Assembly (NCBI RefSeq): GCF_001417735.1
Contig: NZ_BBUZ01000041.1
Location: 1 to 64,000, forward strand
Source of the DNA: Streptomyces sp. NBRC 110028
GTDB taxonomy: Bacteria > Actinomycetota > Actinomycetes > Streptomycetales > Streptomycetaceae
DNA: 64,000 nucleotides
Direction of reading: 5' to 3'
A model generated the notes under the pieces. The model saw nothing but the letters and a program-made list of their open reading frames with translations. It was not told the origin of the DNA and did not search any database. This document shows, in pieces, positions 1-9,167 of the stretch (its first letter is position 1; each line of letters begins with the position of its first letter). A program made the translations under genes and the position numbers.

Positions 1-1
1 C

Positions 2-3000
2 CCCGAGCTGCTCGGCACGAAGGGCCTGGGCGCCGTTCGTAAGGGGGCCAGGGTCGGCAAGTCCGGTGGTCTCCTGAACAAGGCTCGCGAGGCGATCAAG
101 GGCCGCAAGCGCGGTGATAACACCACCGATAACAAGGACAAGTGCAGCGACGGAACCGACCCGGTCGACCTGGCGACGGGGAAGATGTACCTCCCGCAGA
201 CGGACGTCTCCCTGCCGGGTGCGCTACCGCTGGTGTTCCGCCGCCAGGTGGAATCCGGCTACCGGGTCGGCCGGTGGTTCGGCCCGTCGTGGTCGAGCAC
301 GGCGGACCAACGGCTGGAGATCGATGCCGAGGGCGTCGTCTTCGTCAGCGAGGACGGTCTGCTGCTGTCCTACCCTCACCCAGCCCCGGATGTCCCGACC
401 TTCCCCTCCGCGGGCCCCCGCTGGCCCTTGGCACGGGACCCCCGCGGCGACTACACGCTCACCGATCCCGCCACCGGCCGGGTCCGCCACTTCAACGGTC
501 CACGGGACGTGGACCCGGGCGGCGACGGGGTCGCCCTGCTGGAGCAGATATCCGATCGCTCCGGCCACTGGATCACCTTCGAGTACGACGCCGAGGGCAC
601 CCCGACCGCCATCGCCCACAGCGCCGGGTACGAGCTGAAGCTCAGCACCGCAGAGGGCCGGATCACCGCCCTCCACCTGGCGGGTGCCGCTGCGGACGGT
701 GGCGACCAGGAGCTGATCCGCTACGCGTACACGGACGGCAACCTCACCGGCGTGACGGGCTCCTCCGGCCTCCCCCTGCGCTTCGAATACGACGACGACG
801 GCCGCGTCATCGCCTGGACCGACACCAACGACCGCCGGTACGACTACGTCTACGACCACCAGGACCGCTGCATCGCCGAGGGCGGCGAGGCGGGCCACGT
901 ATCGATCCGCATCTCGTACGACGAGGTCGATCAGGCAACGGGCCACCGCGTCACGACGGTCACCACGCCCGAGGGCCACACCACCCGCTACTTCGTCAAC
1001 GACGCGGGAAAGGTGGCCGCCGAGACCAACCCCCTGGGCCACACCACCCGCACCGAGTACGACCGCCACGACCGCGTCCTGTCCCGCACCGACGCGCTGG
1101 GCCGCACCACGACGTTCGCCTACGACGAGGCGGGCCACCTCACCCGGATCACCGCCCCCGACGGCAGTGAATCGACGGCGACATACAACGACCTCGGCCT
1201 CCCGACATCCGTCACCGGCCCGGACGGCACCACCTGGACGCAGACGTTCGACGAGGCGGGCCGCCGCACTTCGGCCACCGACGCGGCGGGCCACACGACC
1301 CGCTACGCGTACGACTCGTACGGCCACCTGTCGTCCGTCACCAACGCGCTGGGCGAAACGACCCGGGTCCGCTGCGACAAGGCGGGCCTGCCGGTGGAGA
1401 TCACCGACCCGCTGGGCGCGGTCACCCGCTACGACCGCGACGCCTTCGGTCGCCCCATCACGATCACCGACGCGCTCGGAGCCACCACCCACCTCACCTG
1501 GACGGTGGAAGGCAAGCTCACCCGCCGCACCAACCCCGACGGCTCCACGGAAACCTGGACGTACGACGGCGAAGGCAACTGCACCACCCACACCGATGCC
1601 ATCGGCGGCACCACCGTCTTCGAGTACACCCACTTCGACCTTCTCGCGGCCCGCACCGGCCCGGACGGCGTCCGCTACGAGTTCGAACACGACGCAGCCC
1701 TTCGCCTCACCCAAGTCACCAACCCACAGGGCCTGACCTGGTCATACACATACGACCCCGCTGGCCGACTAATCTCCGAGACGGACTTCGACGACCGCAC
1801 CGTCACGTACGAACACGACGCGGCGGGCCAGTTGCTCTGCCGGACCAACCCACTGGGCCAGACGGTCGCGTATGAGTACGACGGGCTCGGTCAGGTAATA
1901 CGCAAGACCGCCGACGACCAGGTGACCACCCTCACCTACGACCCAGCAGGCCGCCTGACCACGGCCACTGGACCGGACACCGAGGCGATCTACCAGCACG
2001 ACCGCTTGGGCCGGCTCAAGTCGGAAATGATCAACGGCCGCGTACTGGCCCACTCATACGACCCCCTGGGCCGCCGCACCCGCCGCGTCACCCCGAGCGG
2101 CGCGACGACGACGTACGCGTACGACGCGGCAGGCAACCGCACCACCCTCACCGCCGGTGGCCACACGCTGACCTCCGAACACGATGAGGCAGGCCGCGAG
2201 ACAACGCGCCGCATCGGCGACACCCTGACGGTCACCAACACCTGGGACCCGCTAGGCCGCCTGACCGAGCAATCCCTGACAGGCACCACCAACGCGTCCC
2301 TCATCCAACACCGCGCCTACACCTACCGCGCAGACGGCAGCGTCACCGCTATCAACGACCGCCTGAGCGGCCCCAGCACCTTCGACCTGGACGCGACAGG
2401 CCGCGTGACAACAGTCCGCGCCACTGGCTGGACCGAGACCTACGCCTACGACGAGGCAGGCAACCAAACCCAAGCGACCTGGCCCGCGCCCCATCCCACC
2501 GCAGCCACCGGCGAACGCACCTACACCGGTACCCGAATCACCCGCGCCGGGGCCATCCGCTACGAGCACGACGATGCGGGCCGCCTCACCCTCCGCCAGA
2601 AGACCCGCCTCTCGAAGAAGCCCGACACCTGGCACTACACCTGGGACGTCGAAGACCGCCTCACGACCGTCACCACCCCCGACGGCACGATGTGGCGCTA
2701 CCTCTACGACCCCTTCGGCCGCCGCACCGCCAAACAACGCCTCGCCACCGACGGCGAAACCGTCCTGGAGCAGACCGACTTCACCTGGGACGGCCCCACC
2801 CTCATAGAACAAACCACCACCACCCCAGACCTCCCAAACCCCATCACCCTCACCTGGGACCACGACGGCCTGCGCCCGATAGCCCAGACCGAACGCATCA
2901 CCGAGGCCACCACCCAGCGCGAGATCGACGCCCGGTTCTTCGCCATCATCACCGACCTCGTCGGCACCCCCACCGAACTCGTCGACGAATCCGGCACCAT

Positions 3001-3646
3001 CGCCTGGCACACCCGCGCCACCCTCTGGGGCACCACCACCTGGGCCACCGACAGCACCGCCTACACGCCCCTCCGCTTCCCGGGCCAATACTTCGACCCG
3101 GAAACCGGCCTCCACTACAATTTCCACCGCTACTACGACCCGGAGACCGCTCGCTATACATCGGCAGATCCACTGGGTCTCGATCCTTCCCCCAATCCGG
3201 CTACCTACGTCCACAATCCGCAGACCTGGACTGACTACCTGGGGCTTGCCGGAAATGAAGGACTAGAGTGGGCAGATCCTGCAGATCTAAATTTCTCTCA
3301 GCGAACCGTGTCACCGAACGACTATGTGGATAAGATGCGGTCTGGGGAGTGGGACTGGGAACGCCCAGGGACAGCCCTGAAGGTCATGGAGGTGGACGGT
3401 CAACTTGTATCCTATGACAACCGAAGGCTCGACGCGGCACGCGAAGTGGGGAAGCCCGTAACTATCGAGCGAGTCGACCCGAACGCCGTTCATCCGGACT
3501 CGACTACTGGACGAACATGGGCCCAACAATTTCACAGGCGCATGAACTCCGCACGAAACAGAAATGAACTAGGCGAACCAGTCCCTCGACAGGGACTCAA
3601 GGAAAGGCCACAGCACGTGCGCAACACGAAATGCAAGGGAAAATGA
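2..3646 (+). CDS. RHS/YD-repeat polymorphic toxin, 5' end missing
   Basis: The frame is open from the first bases, so the gene starts left of the window; about 1214 residues are visible. The sequence DPVDLATGKMYLPQTDV near residue 55 is the usual entry to the RHS shell (DUF6531 type). It is followed by dozens of YD repeats (YDxxGxxT/R) and a core end of the form DPLGLDPSPNPATYVHNP near residue 1065. RHS proteins form a cage that is thought to hold a C-terminal toxin released at the target. The last ~125 residues (from about 3250) are a separate domain with FSQRTVS, a WDW cluster and YDNRRL, which looks ParB-like in style; its activity is unknown. Base composition drops sharply at the tail, as expected of an exchangeable toxin cassette. 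The stop overlaps the next gene by ATGA. Confidence 0.9.
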   Translation, partial: PELLGTKGLGAVRKGARVGKSGGLLNKAREAIKGRKRGDNTTDNKDKCSDGTDPVDLATGKMYLPQTDVSLPGALPLVFRRQVESGYRVGRWFGPSWSSTADQRLEIDAEGVVFVSEDGLLLSYPHPAPDVPTFPSAGPRWPLARDPRGDYTLTDPATGRVRHFNGPRDVDPGGDGVALLEQISDRSGHWITFEYDAEGTPTAIAHSAGYELKLSTAEGRITALHLAGAAADGGDQELIRYAYTDGNLTGVTGSSGLPLRFEYDDDGRVIAWTDTNDRRYDYVYDHQDRCIAEGGEAGHVSIRISYDEVDQATGHRVTTVTTPEGHTTRYFVNDAGKVAAETNPLGHTTRTEYDRHDRVLSRTDALGRTTTFAYDEAGHLTRITAPDGSESTATYNDLGLPTSVTGPDGTTWTQTFDEAGRRTSATDAAGHTTRYAYDSYGHLSSVTNALGETTRVRCDKAGLPVEITDPLGAVTRYDRDAFGRPITITDALGATTHLTWTVEGKLTRRTNPDGSTETWTYDGEGNCTTHTDAIGGTTVFEYTHFDLLAARTGPDGVRYEFEHDAALRLTQVTNPQGLTWSYTYDPAGRLISETDFDDRTVTYEHDAAGQLLCRTNPLGQTVAYEYDGLGQVIRKTADDQVTTLTYDPAGRLTTATGPDTEAIYQHDRLGRLKSEMINGRVLAHSYDPLGRRTRRVTPSGATTTYAYDAAGNRTTLTAGGHTLTSEHDEAGRETTRRIGDTLTVTNTWDPLGRLTEQSLTGTTNASLIQHRAYTYRADGSVTAINDRLSGPSTFDLDATGRVTTVRATGWTETYAYDEAGNQTQATWPAPHPTAATGERTYTGTRITRAGAIRYEHDDAGRLTLRQKTRLSKKPDTWHYTWDVEDRLTTVTTPDGTMWRYLYDPFGRRTAKQRLATDGETVLEQTDFTWDGPTLIEQTTTTPDLPNPITLTWDHDGLRPIAQTERITEATTQREIDARFFAIITDLVGTPTELVDESGTIAWHTRATLWGTTTWATDSTAYTPLRFPGQYFDPETGLHYNFHRYYDPETARYTSADPLGLDPSPNPATYVHNPQTWTDYLGLAGNEGLEWADPADLNFSQRTVSPNDYVDKMRSGEWDWERPGTALKVMEVDGQLVSYDNRRLDAAREVGKPVTIERVDPNAVHPDSTTGRTWAQQFHRRMNSARNRNELGEPVPRQGLKERPQHVRNTKCKGK

Positions 3647-4080
3647 GCGAAATCGAGCGCCTATGGGGAGATTTTTTGCTCCCTATCAGAGATGCCCTGC
3701 ACTTCCCTGACGGACATTCCTATGATGTCACTCTCGCCCCTGAGACATCACGTGGACTGCAAATCCTGGCCCCCTTCGACCTCAATGCCATGCTGGCAAG
3801 TGACCCGAATTGGACATCTTCCGTTGATGGACTTAACGAACTAGACCTAGAGGGCAGCGGGTTCCTTTGGGCCGGCGAAGGTTCCTACGGCTCAGAGGGC
3901 TTCATTGCACGTTTGACTATCGACCGAACGCTAGTTTGGGCGATCTTCTTCGAGGAATCGAATCCGTTCCAAGAAATTCGACTTTCTGGCACCACCGCAA
4001 CCTTCACCTCGACTTCCGGCATCGACATCACCCTCAATATCGATGATCCGCGAAATCCAATTCCTGACCATCCCAGCTGA
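3643..4080 (+). CDS. Probable immunity protein for the RHS toxin tail
   Basis: A 145-residue acidic soluble protein with no family I recognise. The start at 3643 is chosen because the ATG overlaps the TGA of the toxin gene (ATGA) and AAGGGA lies just upstream, although the spacing is short. An in-frame ATG at 3631 has no ribosome site. In RHS and other polymorphic toxin loci the gene directly after the toxin normally encodes the cognate immunity protein, and toxin tail and this gene share the same low GC content, so they probably moved together. The role is inferred from position only. It has no signal peptide or membrane segment, so it would neutralise the toxin in the cytoplasm. Confidence 0.6.
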   Translation: MSEIERLWGDFLLPIRDALHFPDGHSYDVTLAPETSRGLQILAPFDLNAMLASDPNWTSSVDGLNELDLEGSGFLWAGEGSYGSEGFIARLTIDRTLVWAIFFEESNPFQEIRLSGTTATFTSTSGIDITLNIDDPRNPIPDHPS

Positions 4081-4457
4081 TACGCTCTGGCATCACGCAC
4101 GCCGATGCAGCATCTGGCTGCATTAGTCCGCCAGCGCCACCTGGAGCAGGTCGTCCGCTCCCACGAACCGTGGGTGGTCCCGTTTGTGGTGCAACTGGTT
4201 GGCGAATACGTGGTGGAGATCCTGGAAGCGATCCGGAGGGGCATTTCCGACGTGGCCACTGCGGGGTCCGCCCAGCGACTCCTGTACGGGGAGTTCATCG
4301 CGCGCAACCCCTCGTACTTCGCACGCACGGAGCGCCGGGTGGTGAGCTGCTGGTCCCGTTACTACCGGCCCGAGTACCCGGCGTTCGGTGCCTACCCGGG
4401 CTGCCCACTCCTGACAACCTCCGTACTGCTGCGGCCGATCTCACCGGCAGGCCGTGA
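4081..4457 (+). pseudogene. Remnant of a conserved hypothetical gene, probably frameshifted
   Basis: The reading frame is open directly after the immunity gene stop and encodes a protein-like stretch (from MQHLAALVRQRHLEQVV, through VVEILEAIRRG, to RYYRPEYPAFGAYPG). The N-terminal side lacks a convincing start and ribosome site. Near 4410 the coding feel shifts: continuing in the +1 direction gives DNLRTAAADLTGRP and a stop at 4457, whereas the original frame runs into low-complexity sequence until 4569. I read this as the C-terminal part of a gene with one frameshift. Function unknown. It may be an old displaced module downstream of the RHS gene. Confidence 0.4.
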
Positions 4458-4765
4458 CCTCGCCACACACCAGGACTCACCGGCCCAGACCGCTCTCCCT
4501 AAGAGCGATCAGCCTGCGGATCATGCGTCATCGTCGACCCCGCTTGCGTCACCCAGCGACGCGCGGTGATCACGGTGACGTCCTTGCCGGTCGCCGTGGG
4601 CCTTGCCGTCCGGGATGACGCGGTCGCGTCGACCAGGAAGAGCCCCATGCCGTCCTTGCTCCGGTCGCTCACCGTGATGCACACGCCGTCCCGCGTTCCC
4701 TGGGCGACCATCGTGCACAAACCAAGTGCGGGCCTGTGCTTGGGATCGCAGGGGCATCCGGCCCG

Positions 4766-4939
4766 CTGTCGGACGACGAAGTGGAGTTCTTCGTGAACTT
4801 TCGTCTCGAGCGGCAAGCCATCTTTCAGCGCGACGACCCGCCGCAGTACCTGTGCATCCTGACCGAGGGCGTGGTCCGCCAACAGATCGGCGGACCCCCG
4901 ATCATGGCGGATCAGCTTCGCCAACTGATGTCCCTGAGC
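4766..4939 (+). pseudogene. Fragment of a DUF5753 (Scr1-type XRE regulator) domain
   Basis: About 58 codons match the centre of the DUF5753 domain found C-terminal to the helix-turn-helix in Streptomyces XRE regulators: R-x-RQ-x-x-F, PPQYLCILTEGVVRQQIGGP, then IMADQLRQLM. There is no HTH upstream in frame, and the similarity ends abruptly after SLS, so this is a relic and not a working gene. Flanks 4458-4765 and 4940-5032 hold only weak coding signal on either strand; I recognise nothing there. Such regulators are often paired with DUF397 proteins, none of which is intact here. Confidence 0.55.
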
Positions 4940-5032
4940 CGAGCCCTCCTCCACGGCAGCCGCGTCCACGATCACGTCCGGGACCGGCAGGCCCGTCCGC
5001 AGGAAGCAGCCGCGCACCCCGTGCTCATAGGC

Positions 5033-6217
5033 TCAGATTTCCCTGACGAAGACGATGGCGTCCATCTGGTCGGTGGTGGCCGGGTCGAGCGGTGCGTAGG
5101 TGTGGTCGGCCGGGACGCGGGGCGTCGGCTTGTGGTCGAGGGCCGTGGCCCATCGGCCAGGATCGATGACGGTGCGGGGGTGGGGTAGGGAGGACAGGAG
5201 CCCTTCGAGGGTGTCGGAGTGGGGGACGTCGGCGCCGCGGGTGCCGAAGGTGGAGGCGGCGAAGGCGTACTGGTCGCCGAGGCGCGTGGCCATGATGGCG
5301 CCCGCGCTCCACCACTGGTACGGCGTGTCGCCGAACCGCAGCTCGCTCTTGGGGCGCTGCAAGTGGCCGTTGTGGGCGAAGGCGAGGGTGGGGCCGCGGC
5401 GGGCCTCGCGGCGCATGATGGCGTCGAGGTTGTCGGCCATCATCACGGCGCGCAGCGACAGGAGTGCACCGACGCGGGTGGGCCCGGTGTCGGCCATGCC
5501 GGAGTGGTAGCGCAGGAGTCCGGCGGCGGTGCGGGCGTGCAGTTCGGCGTGCCAGAGGTCGTCGGGGGAAGTGGCGGCTGCCAGTTGGGGGGCGTGCGCC
5601 GTGAGCAGCGCGCTCAGGTCGTCGACGACCAGGCGCAGCTTCCCGGCCTCGGGGGTGCGGCCGATGGACTGGGCGGGTTCCATCATGGCGTCGGGGTTGG
5701 TCCAGCGCTCATCGGGGCCGAGCAGTTCGTCGAGGGTTTCGCGGCTCCAGGGCAGGTCGAGGTGGGCGGCGAGGTGGGCGTACAGGGCGGTCAGCGCGGG
5801 GCGGGGGCTGGCGGCGCCGGTGATCTCCAGGGGGCCGTCGAAGCCGTAGAAGCGGAGCCGTTCGTGCGAGGGGCGCTGTTCGTTGTGGGCGCGCATCCAG
5901 CGCAGGAGCTCGCGGTTGGCGGGTGAGGCACCGAAGCCGTGGCTGAAGCCTCGGCCCATCGCGTCGTCGAGGGTCCCGGGGCCACCGGCGACGTAGGCGT
6001 CGGCGGCCAGGGCCGCCAGGCAGTCGCCCTCGATGGCGATCGAGCGGTAGCCCTCGTGTTCGACGAGGTGGCGGAACAGCTCGTTGCGCAGCTCGGGAAA
6101 GGCTTCGACGCCGTGGGTGGGCTCGCCGAGGCCGAGCAGGCGGGTGGCGGGAGACAGGAGCGCGGTGAGGGCGCCGCCGGTGAAGGGACGGGCCGCGTCC
6201 CGGATGGTTGGCGTCAT
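5033..6217 (-). CDS. Erythromycin esterase family protein
   Basis: A 394-residue cytoplasmic protein of the erythromycin esterase (Ere) superfamily. The signature GLGEPTHGVEAFPELRNELF at residues 29-48 contains Glu32, His35 and Glu38 of the family active site. A second block, SIAIEGDCLA near 58, and FAHNGHLQRPKSELRFGD near 280 with its conserved His, are also typical. Ere enzymes hydrolyse the lactone ring of macrolides, but most chromosomal actinobacterial members have unknown substrates. The gene is divergent from a MerR regulator 77 bp away, which suggests control by that regulator and a possible xenobiotic-response role. Confidence 0.85.
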   Translation of the reverse strand: MTPTIRDAARPFTGGALTALLSPATRLLGLGEPTHGVEAFPELRNELFRHLVEHEGYRSIAIEGDCLAALAADAYVAGGPGTLDDAMGRGFSHGFGASPANRELLRWMRAHNEQRPSHERLRFYGFDGPLEITGAASPRPALTALYAHLAAHLDLPWSRETLDELLGPDERWTNPDAMMEPAQSIGRTPEAGKLRLVVDDLSALLTAHAPQLAAATSPDDLWHAELHARTAAGLLRYHSGMADTGPTRVGALLSLRAVMMADNLDAIMRREARRGPTLAFAHNGHLQRPKSELRFGDTPYQWWSAGAIMATRLGDQYAFAASTFGTRGADVPHSDTLEGLLSSLPHPRTVIDPGRWATALDHKPTPRVPADHTYAPLDPATTDQMDAIVFVREI

Positions 6218-6294
6218 GGATTCAACCGTATCGTTGAACCTTCGGTGTAAACTTTGGCGGCTATTTTTCCCACGGGTAAAGGCGAACCTTCAAA
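6218..6294. promoter_or_regulatory. Divergent promoter region with inverted repeat
   Basis: The 77-bp gap between the divergent esterase and MerR genes holds a perfect 6-bp inverted repeat TTCAAC-N6-GTTGAA at 6221-6238. It sits directly upstream of the esterase start codon on the minus strand. MerR proteins bind short dyads between -35 and -10, so this is a candidate operator; which promoter it serves is not clear from sequence. Confidence 0.45.
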
Positions 6295-6987
6295 ATGCGG
6301 TTGCGGCCCATCGATCTGGCGCGCGAGCACGGCCTGTCCACACAGGCGGTGCGCAACTACGAGGATGCGGGGATTCTGCCGTCGGCCGAGCGTTCGCCGA
6401 GTGGCTATCGCGTCTACGCTCCGCGCCACGCGGCGGCGTTGCGGGCGTTCCTGGCGTTGATCCCCGCACACGGCTATGCGACGGCCGGGGCGATCATGCG
6501 GGCCGTGAACGGCGACGCGGTCGAGGAGGCACTACGCCTGATCGACGAGAGCCATACGCAGCTGGCCGACGACCGGCGCACGCTGGAGGACGTGGAGGAG
6601 GCGCTGCGCGACCTGGCGCCGCCAAGCGAACCGGAGCCGGGCGTCACCTTCATCGGGCCGCTCGCACGCAGGCTCGGCATCCGGCCCGCGACGTTGCGCA
6701 AATGGGAGCGGGCCGGGCTGGTTGTGCCCCAGCGCGACCCGCGCACCGGCTATCGCGTCTACACCTCCGCCGATGTGCGCGACGTGCTGCTGGCCCACCA
6801 ACTGCGCCGCGGCGGCCACGGGCTGGAGCAGATCGCGCGGGTGCTGGAGCGGGTACGGACGGCAGGCGGACCGGAACCGCTCCAGGCGACGCTACGGGAG
6901 TGGCACGACCGGCTGACGGCGCGGGGCCGGGCGATGCTGGCGGGAGCGGCCGCGCTCGACACGTATCTGGGGAGCCGACACACCTGA
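6295..6987 (+). CDS. MerR-family regulator with two HTH domains (TioE-like)
   Basis: A 230-residue regulator that contains two MerR winged-helix DNA-binding domains in one chain. The first spans residues 1-70 (PIDLAREHGLSTQAVRNYED, then GYRVYAPRHAAALRAF). The second spans about 115-185 (LARRLGIRPATLRKWERAGL, then GYRVYTSADVRDVLLAHQL). An acidic helical linker joins them. TioE-type actinobacterial regulators have this tandem arrangement and no obvious ligand domain. ATG at 6295 gives the canonical N terminus; the ribosome site is weak. Its divergent partner, the esterase gene, is the probable target. Confidence 0.85.
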   Translation: MRLRPIDLAREHGLSTQAVRNYEDAGILPSAERSPSGYRVYAPRHAAALRAFLALIPAHGYATAGAIMRAVNGDAVEEALRLIDESHTQLADDRRTLEDVEEALRDLAPPSEPEPGVTFIGPLARRLGIRPATLRKWERAGLVVPQRDPRTGYRVYTSADVRDVLLAHQLRRGGHGLEQIARVLERVRTAGGPEPLQATLREWHDRLTARGRAMLAGAAALDTYLGSRHT

Positions 6988-6994
6988 CGGCGGC

Positions 6995-7882
6995 TCAGCC
7001 CTCCCCCAGCACCGCCCGAATAACGTGCCGCGCGTTGCGCGCCATCGGCGGGGTCCTCGTCCGGTGGTACGGCAGGGCAATCAGGGCCTGCGAGAGGGTC
7101 CGGGCACGGCCGCGGGTCCAGGTCGCGTCGTCCACGGCGAGGGCCTCCCGGAAGGCCACACGCGCACCCGCAGGTAGCAGGTTCCAGGCCGGGAACAGGT
7201 CACAGGCCGGGTCGCCCACCCCCATGCAGCCGAAGTCGATCACCGAGGTCAGTCGGCCACCAGCGTCCACCAGCAGGTTGCCCGGCATCAGATCGCCGTG
7301 CAGCCACACCGGCGGGCCGTCATAGGCCGGGGTTCGGAGGGCGTCGTCCCATACGGCGGTGGCGGCGTCGCAGTCGACGCCCTCCTCCGGGATGGCGCGC
7401 AGTCGCTCGATCGCCGCCCGGGTTTCCGCGTCGAGCGTGGCGAGGGGGCCGCCGCGGTAGGCCTTCGGGGCGTCCGACAGCGGGATGCTCCGCATCGCCG
7501 CCACGAACTCGGCCAGGTCCTTGGCCAGCAGGACGGGTTCGCTCAGCGCGCCCTCCTCGGGGTTCTCCCCCGCCAGCCACCGGTGCACCGACCACGGCCA
7601 CGGAAACCCTTCGGTGGGCTCCCCGGTCCCCAGCACCTCGGGGATGGCCGTGGGCAGGTGGGGCGCGAGGCGGGGCAGCCACGTCCGCTCCGTCGTAACG
7701 TCGGAGGCTCCGCCCGCCACCAGCGGCAGCCGTACGGCCATCTCGTCGCCCAGCCGGTACACGGCGTTGACGGTGCCGCCGGACGGGAACCGCCGCACCG
7801 GCAGGTCCGCCCACTGCGGGAACTGACTGGCGATCAGCCGCCGTACAACGGAGTCGTCGAGGTGCGTCCGCCCTGGGCTCAT
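6995..7882 (-). CDS. Aminoglycoside phosphotransferase (APH) family protein
   Basis: A 295-residue kinase-fold phosphotransferase. Residues near 30-50 (FPSGGTVNAVYRLGDEMAVRLP) form the nucleotide-binding loop and conserved Lys/Arg region. The Brenner motif HGDLMPGNLLVD near 215 supplies the catalytic Asp and metal-binding Asn, and VIDFGCMGVGDPACD carries the metal-binding Asp. Family members phosphorylate aminoglycosides or small metabolites; the substrate cannot be told from sequence. The start codon overlaps the stop of the MFS gene (ATGA, 7879-7882), so the two are translated as an operon, which favours a drug or antibiotic-handling role. Confidence 0.85.
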   Translation of the reverse strand: MSPGRTHLDDSVVRRLIASQFPQWADLPVRRFPSGGTVNAVYRLGDEMAVRLPLVAGGASDVTTERTWLPRLAPHLPTAIPEVLGTGEPTEGFPWPWSVHRWLAGENPEEGALSEPVLLAKDLAEFVAAMRSIPLSDAPKAYRGGPLATLDAETRAAIERLRAIPEEGVDCDAATAVWDDALRTPAYDGPPVWLHGDLMPGNLLVDAGGRLTSVIDFGCMGVGDPACDLFPAWNLLPAGARVAFREALAVDDATWTRGRARTLSQALIALPYHRTRTPPMARNARHVIRAVLGEG

Positions 7883-9093
7883 GGGGCACCATCCGATCGC
7901 TGGGCGGCGACGGGGGCAATCGATTTTTCATAAGACCGGGCCGGCGCAGGTGCCCGCAGGATGCCCGCCGCGCAGGCGGCGACGACGCAAAAGGCCACCG
8001 GGAGGAAGAAGGTCAGGTTGAGGGGCACGAGGTGGGTCAGCGGGCCGATGACGGCGGGGCCTGCGAGCATGCCGAGGTAGCCGAGGCCCGCGACGCGGGA
8101 GACGTTGGCGCCGGCGGTGGACTGGTCGGTGTGGCCCGCGGCGCTGAAGAGCTGGGGGACGCAGCCGGAGAGTCCGGCGCCGAACACGGTCCAGCCCAGC
8201 AGGGCCAGGGGGCCCCAGGGCGAGAGCGCGGCCACGGTCATGCCGAGAGCGGCCGCGGAGGCGCCGTAGCGGAGGATGGCCACCGGGCCGAGCCGGGCGG
8301 CCACGCGGTCGGCCAGCAGGCGTCCGGCCGTCATGGCGGTGGCGAAGGCTCCGAAGGCGAGGGCAGCGGTGGCGGCGGGCGCGTCCAGGACGTTGCGCAG
8401 ATGGAGCACGCTCCAGTCGTTGGCCACGCCCTCGCACAGCATGATCATCAACGCCAGCGTGGCCAGCGCCCAGATGCGGCGGGGCGTCCCACGGCGGGAC
8501 TTCGCGGCAGGAGCGTCGGGGTCCGGGGCGGTGGCGGGCCGCCCCAGCAGTGCGCGGGCGGCCACGGCCGCGACGGTGAGGCCGAGGGCCGCCGCCACCG
8601 TGAGGGTCGTCGCCGGGCTCCAGCCCCAGCCGAGGGTGCGGGCGCCGACGAGCGAGGCGAGGACACCGCCGAGCGAGAAGGTGGCGTGGAAGGCGGACAT
8701 GACGGGCCGCCCGTAGCCGCGTTCGACCTGGACGGCGTGGGCGTTCATGCTGACGTCCAGGCAGCCGTTGCCCACACCGAGGGCCAGGAGCGCCGCGCCC
8801 AGTGTCCAGGCGTTGGTGGCCAGGCCCGGGAGGATCAGGGTGGCGCTGCACAGCGCCGCGCCGAGCGGTACGACGACGCGGGCGCCGAAGCGGTCGGTGA
8901 GGGGACCGGCGAACTGCATGGCCGTGAAGGCTCCCGCGCCGAGGAGGAGAAGGAGCCAGCCGAACGCGGCGTGGCCGATCCCCGCACGGTGCTCGATGCC
9001 GGGGATGTGCACGATCCACATCCCCAGGAGGAAGCCGTTCAGGGTGAAGTAGGCGAAGGTGGCCAGCCGGGCTACCCGCAGCGATCTCTGCAT
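7879..9093 (-). CDS. MFS transporter, YbjJ-like
   Basis: A 404-residue membrane protein with about 12 hydrophobic segments and a central charged loop near residue 200. The stretch GVGNGCLDVSMNAHAVQVER followed by MSAFHATFSLGG is characteristic of the YbjJ/fucose-permease-like branch of the major facilitator superfamily. Substrate unknown. It is the first gene of a two-gene operon with the phosphotransferase and is divergent from the DeoR-family regulator at 9168, which may control it. Confidence 0.85.
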   Translation of the reverse strand: MQRSLRVARLATFAYFTLNGFLLGMWIVHIPGIEHRAGIGHAAFGWLLLLLGAGAFTAMQFAGPLTDRFGARVVVPLGAALCSATLILPGLATNAWTLGAALLALGVGNGCLDVSMNAHAVQVERGYGRPVMSAFHATFSLGGVLASLVGARTLGWGWSPATTLTVAAALGLTVAAVAARALLGRPATAPDPDAPAAKSRRGTPRRIWALATLALMIMLCEGVANDWSVLHLRNVLDAPAATAALAFGAFATAMTAGRLLADRVAARLGPVAILRYGASAAALGMTVAALSPWGPLALLGWTVFGAGLSGCVPQLFSAAGHTDQSTAGANVSRVAGLGYLGMLAGPAVIGPLTHLVPLNLTFFLPVAFCVVAACAAGILRAPAPARSYEKSIAPVAAQRSDGAP

Positions 9094-9167
9094 GCATCGA
9101 ACGTAGCGAACGAACTTGATGTTTGTAAGGTTGCCTTTTGGGCATGAAGAGTGTTCAAATCGGCAGC

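Noticed and set aside
224..1714. Long minus-strand frame opposite the RHS gene
   Set aside because: It mirrors the third-position GC bias of the YD repeats; its translation is low-complexity Val/Gly/Ala/Arg without a domain.
4499..5017. 172-codon minus-strand frame
   Set aside because: No ribosome site or recognisable family, and it overlaps the plus-strand DUF5753 fragment, which is a better explanation for part of it.
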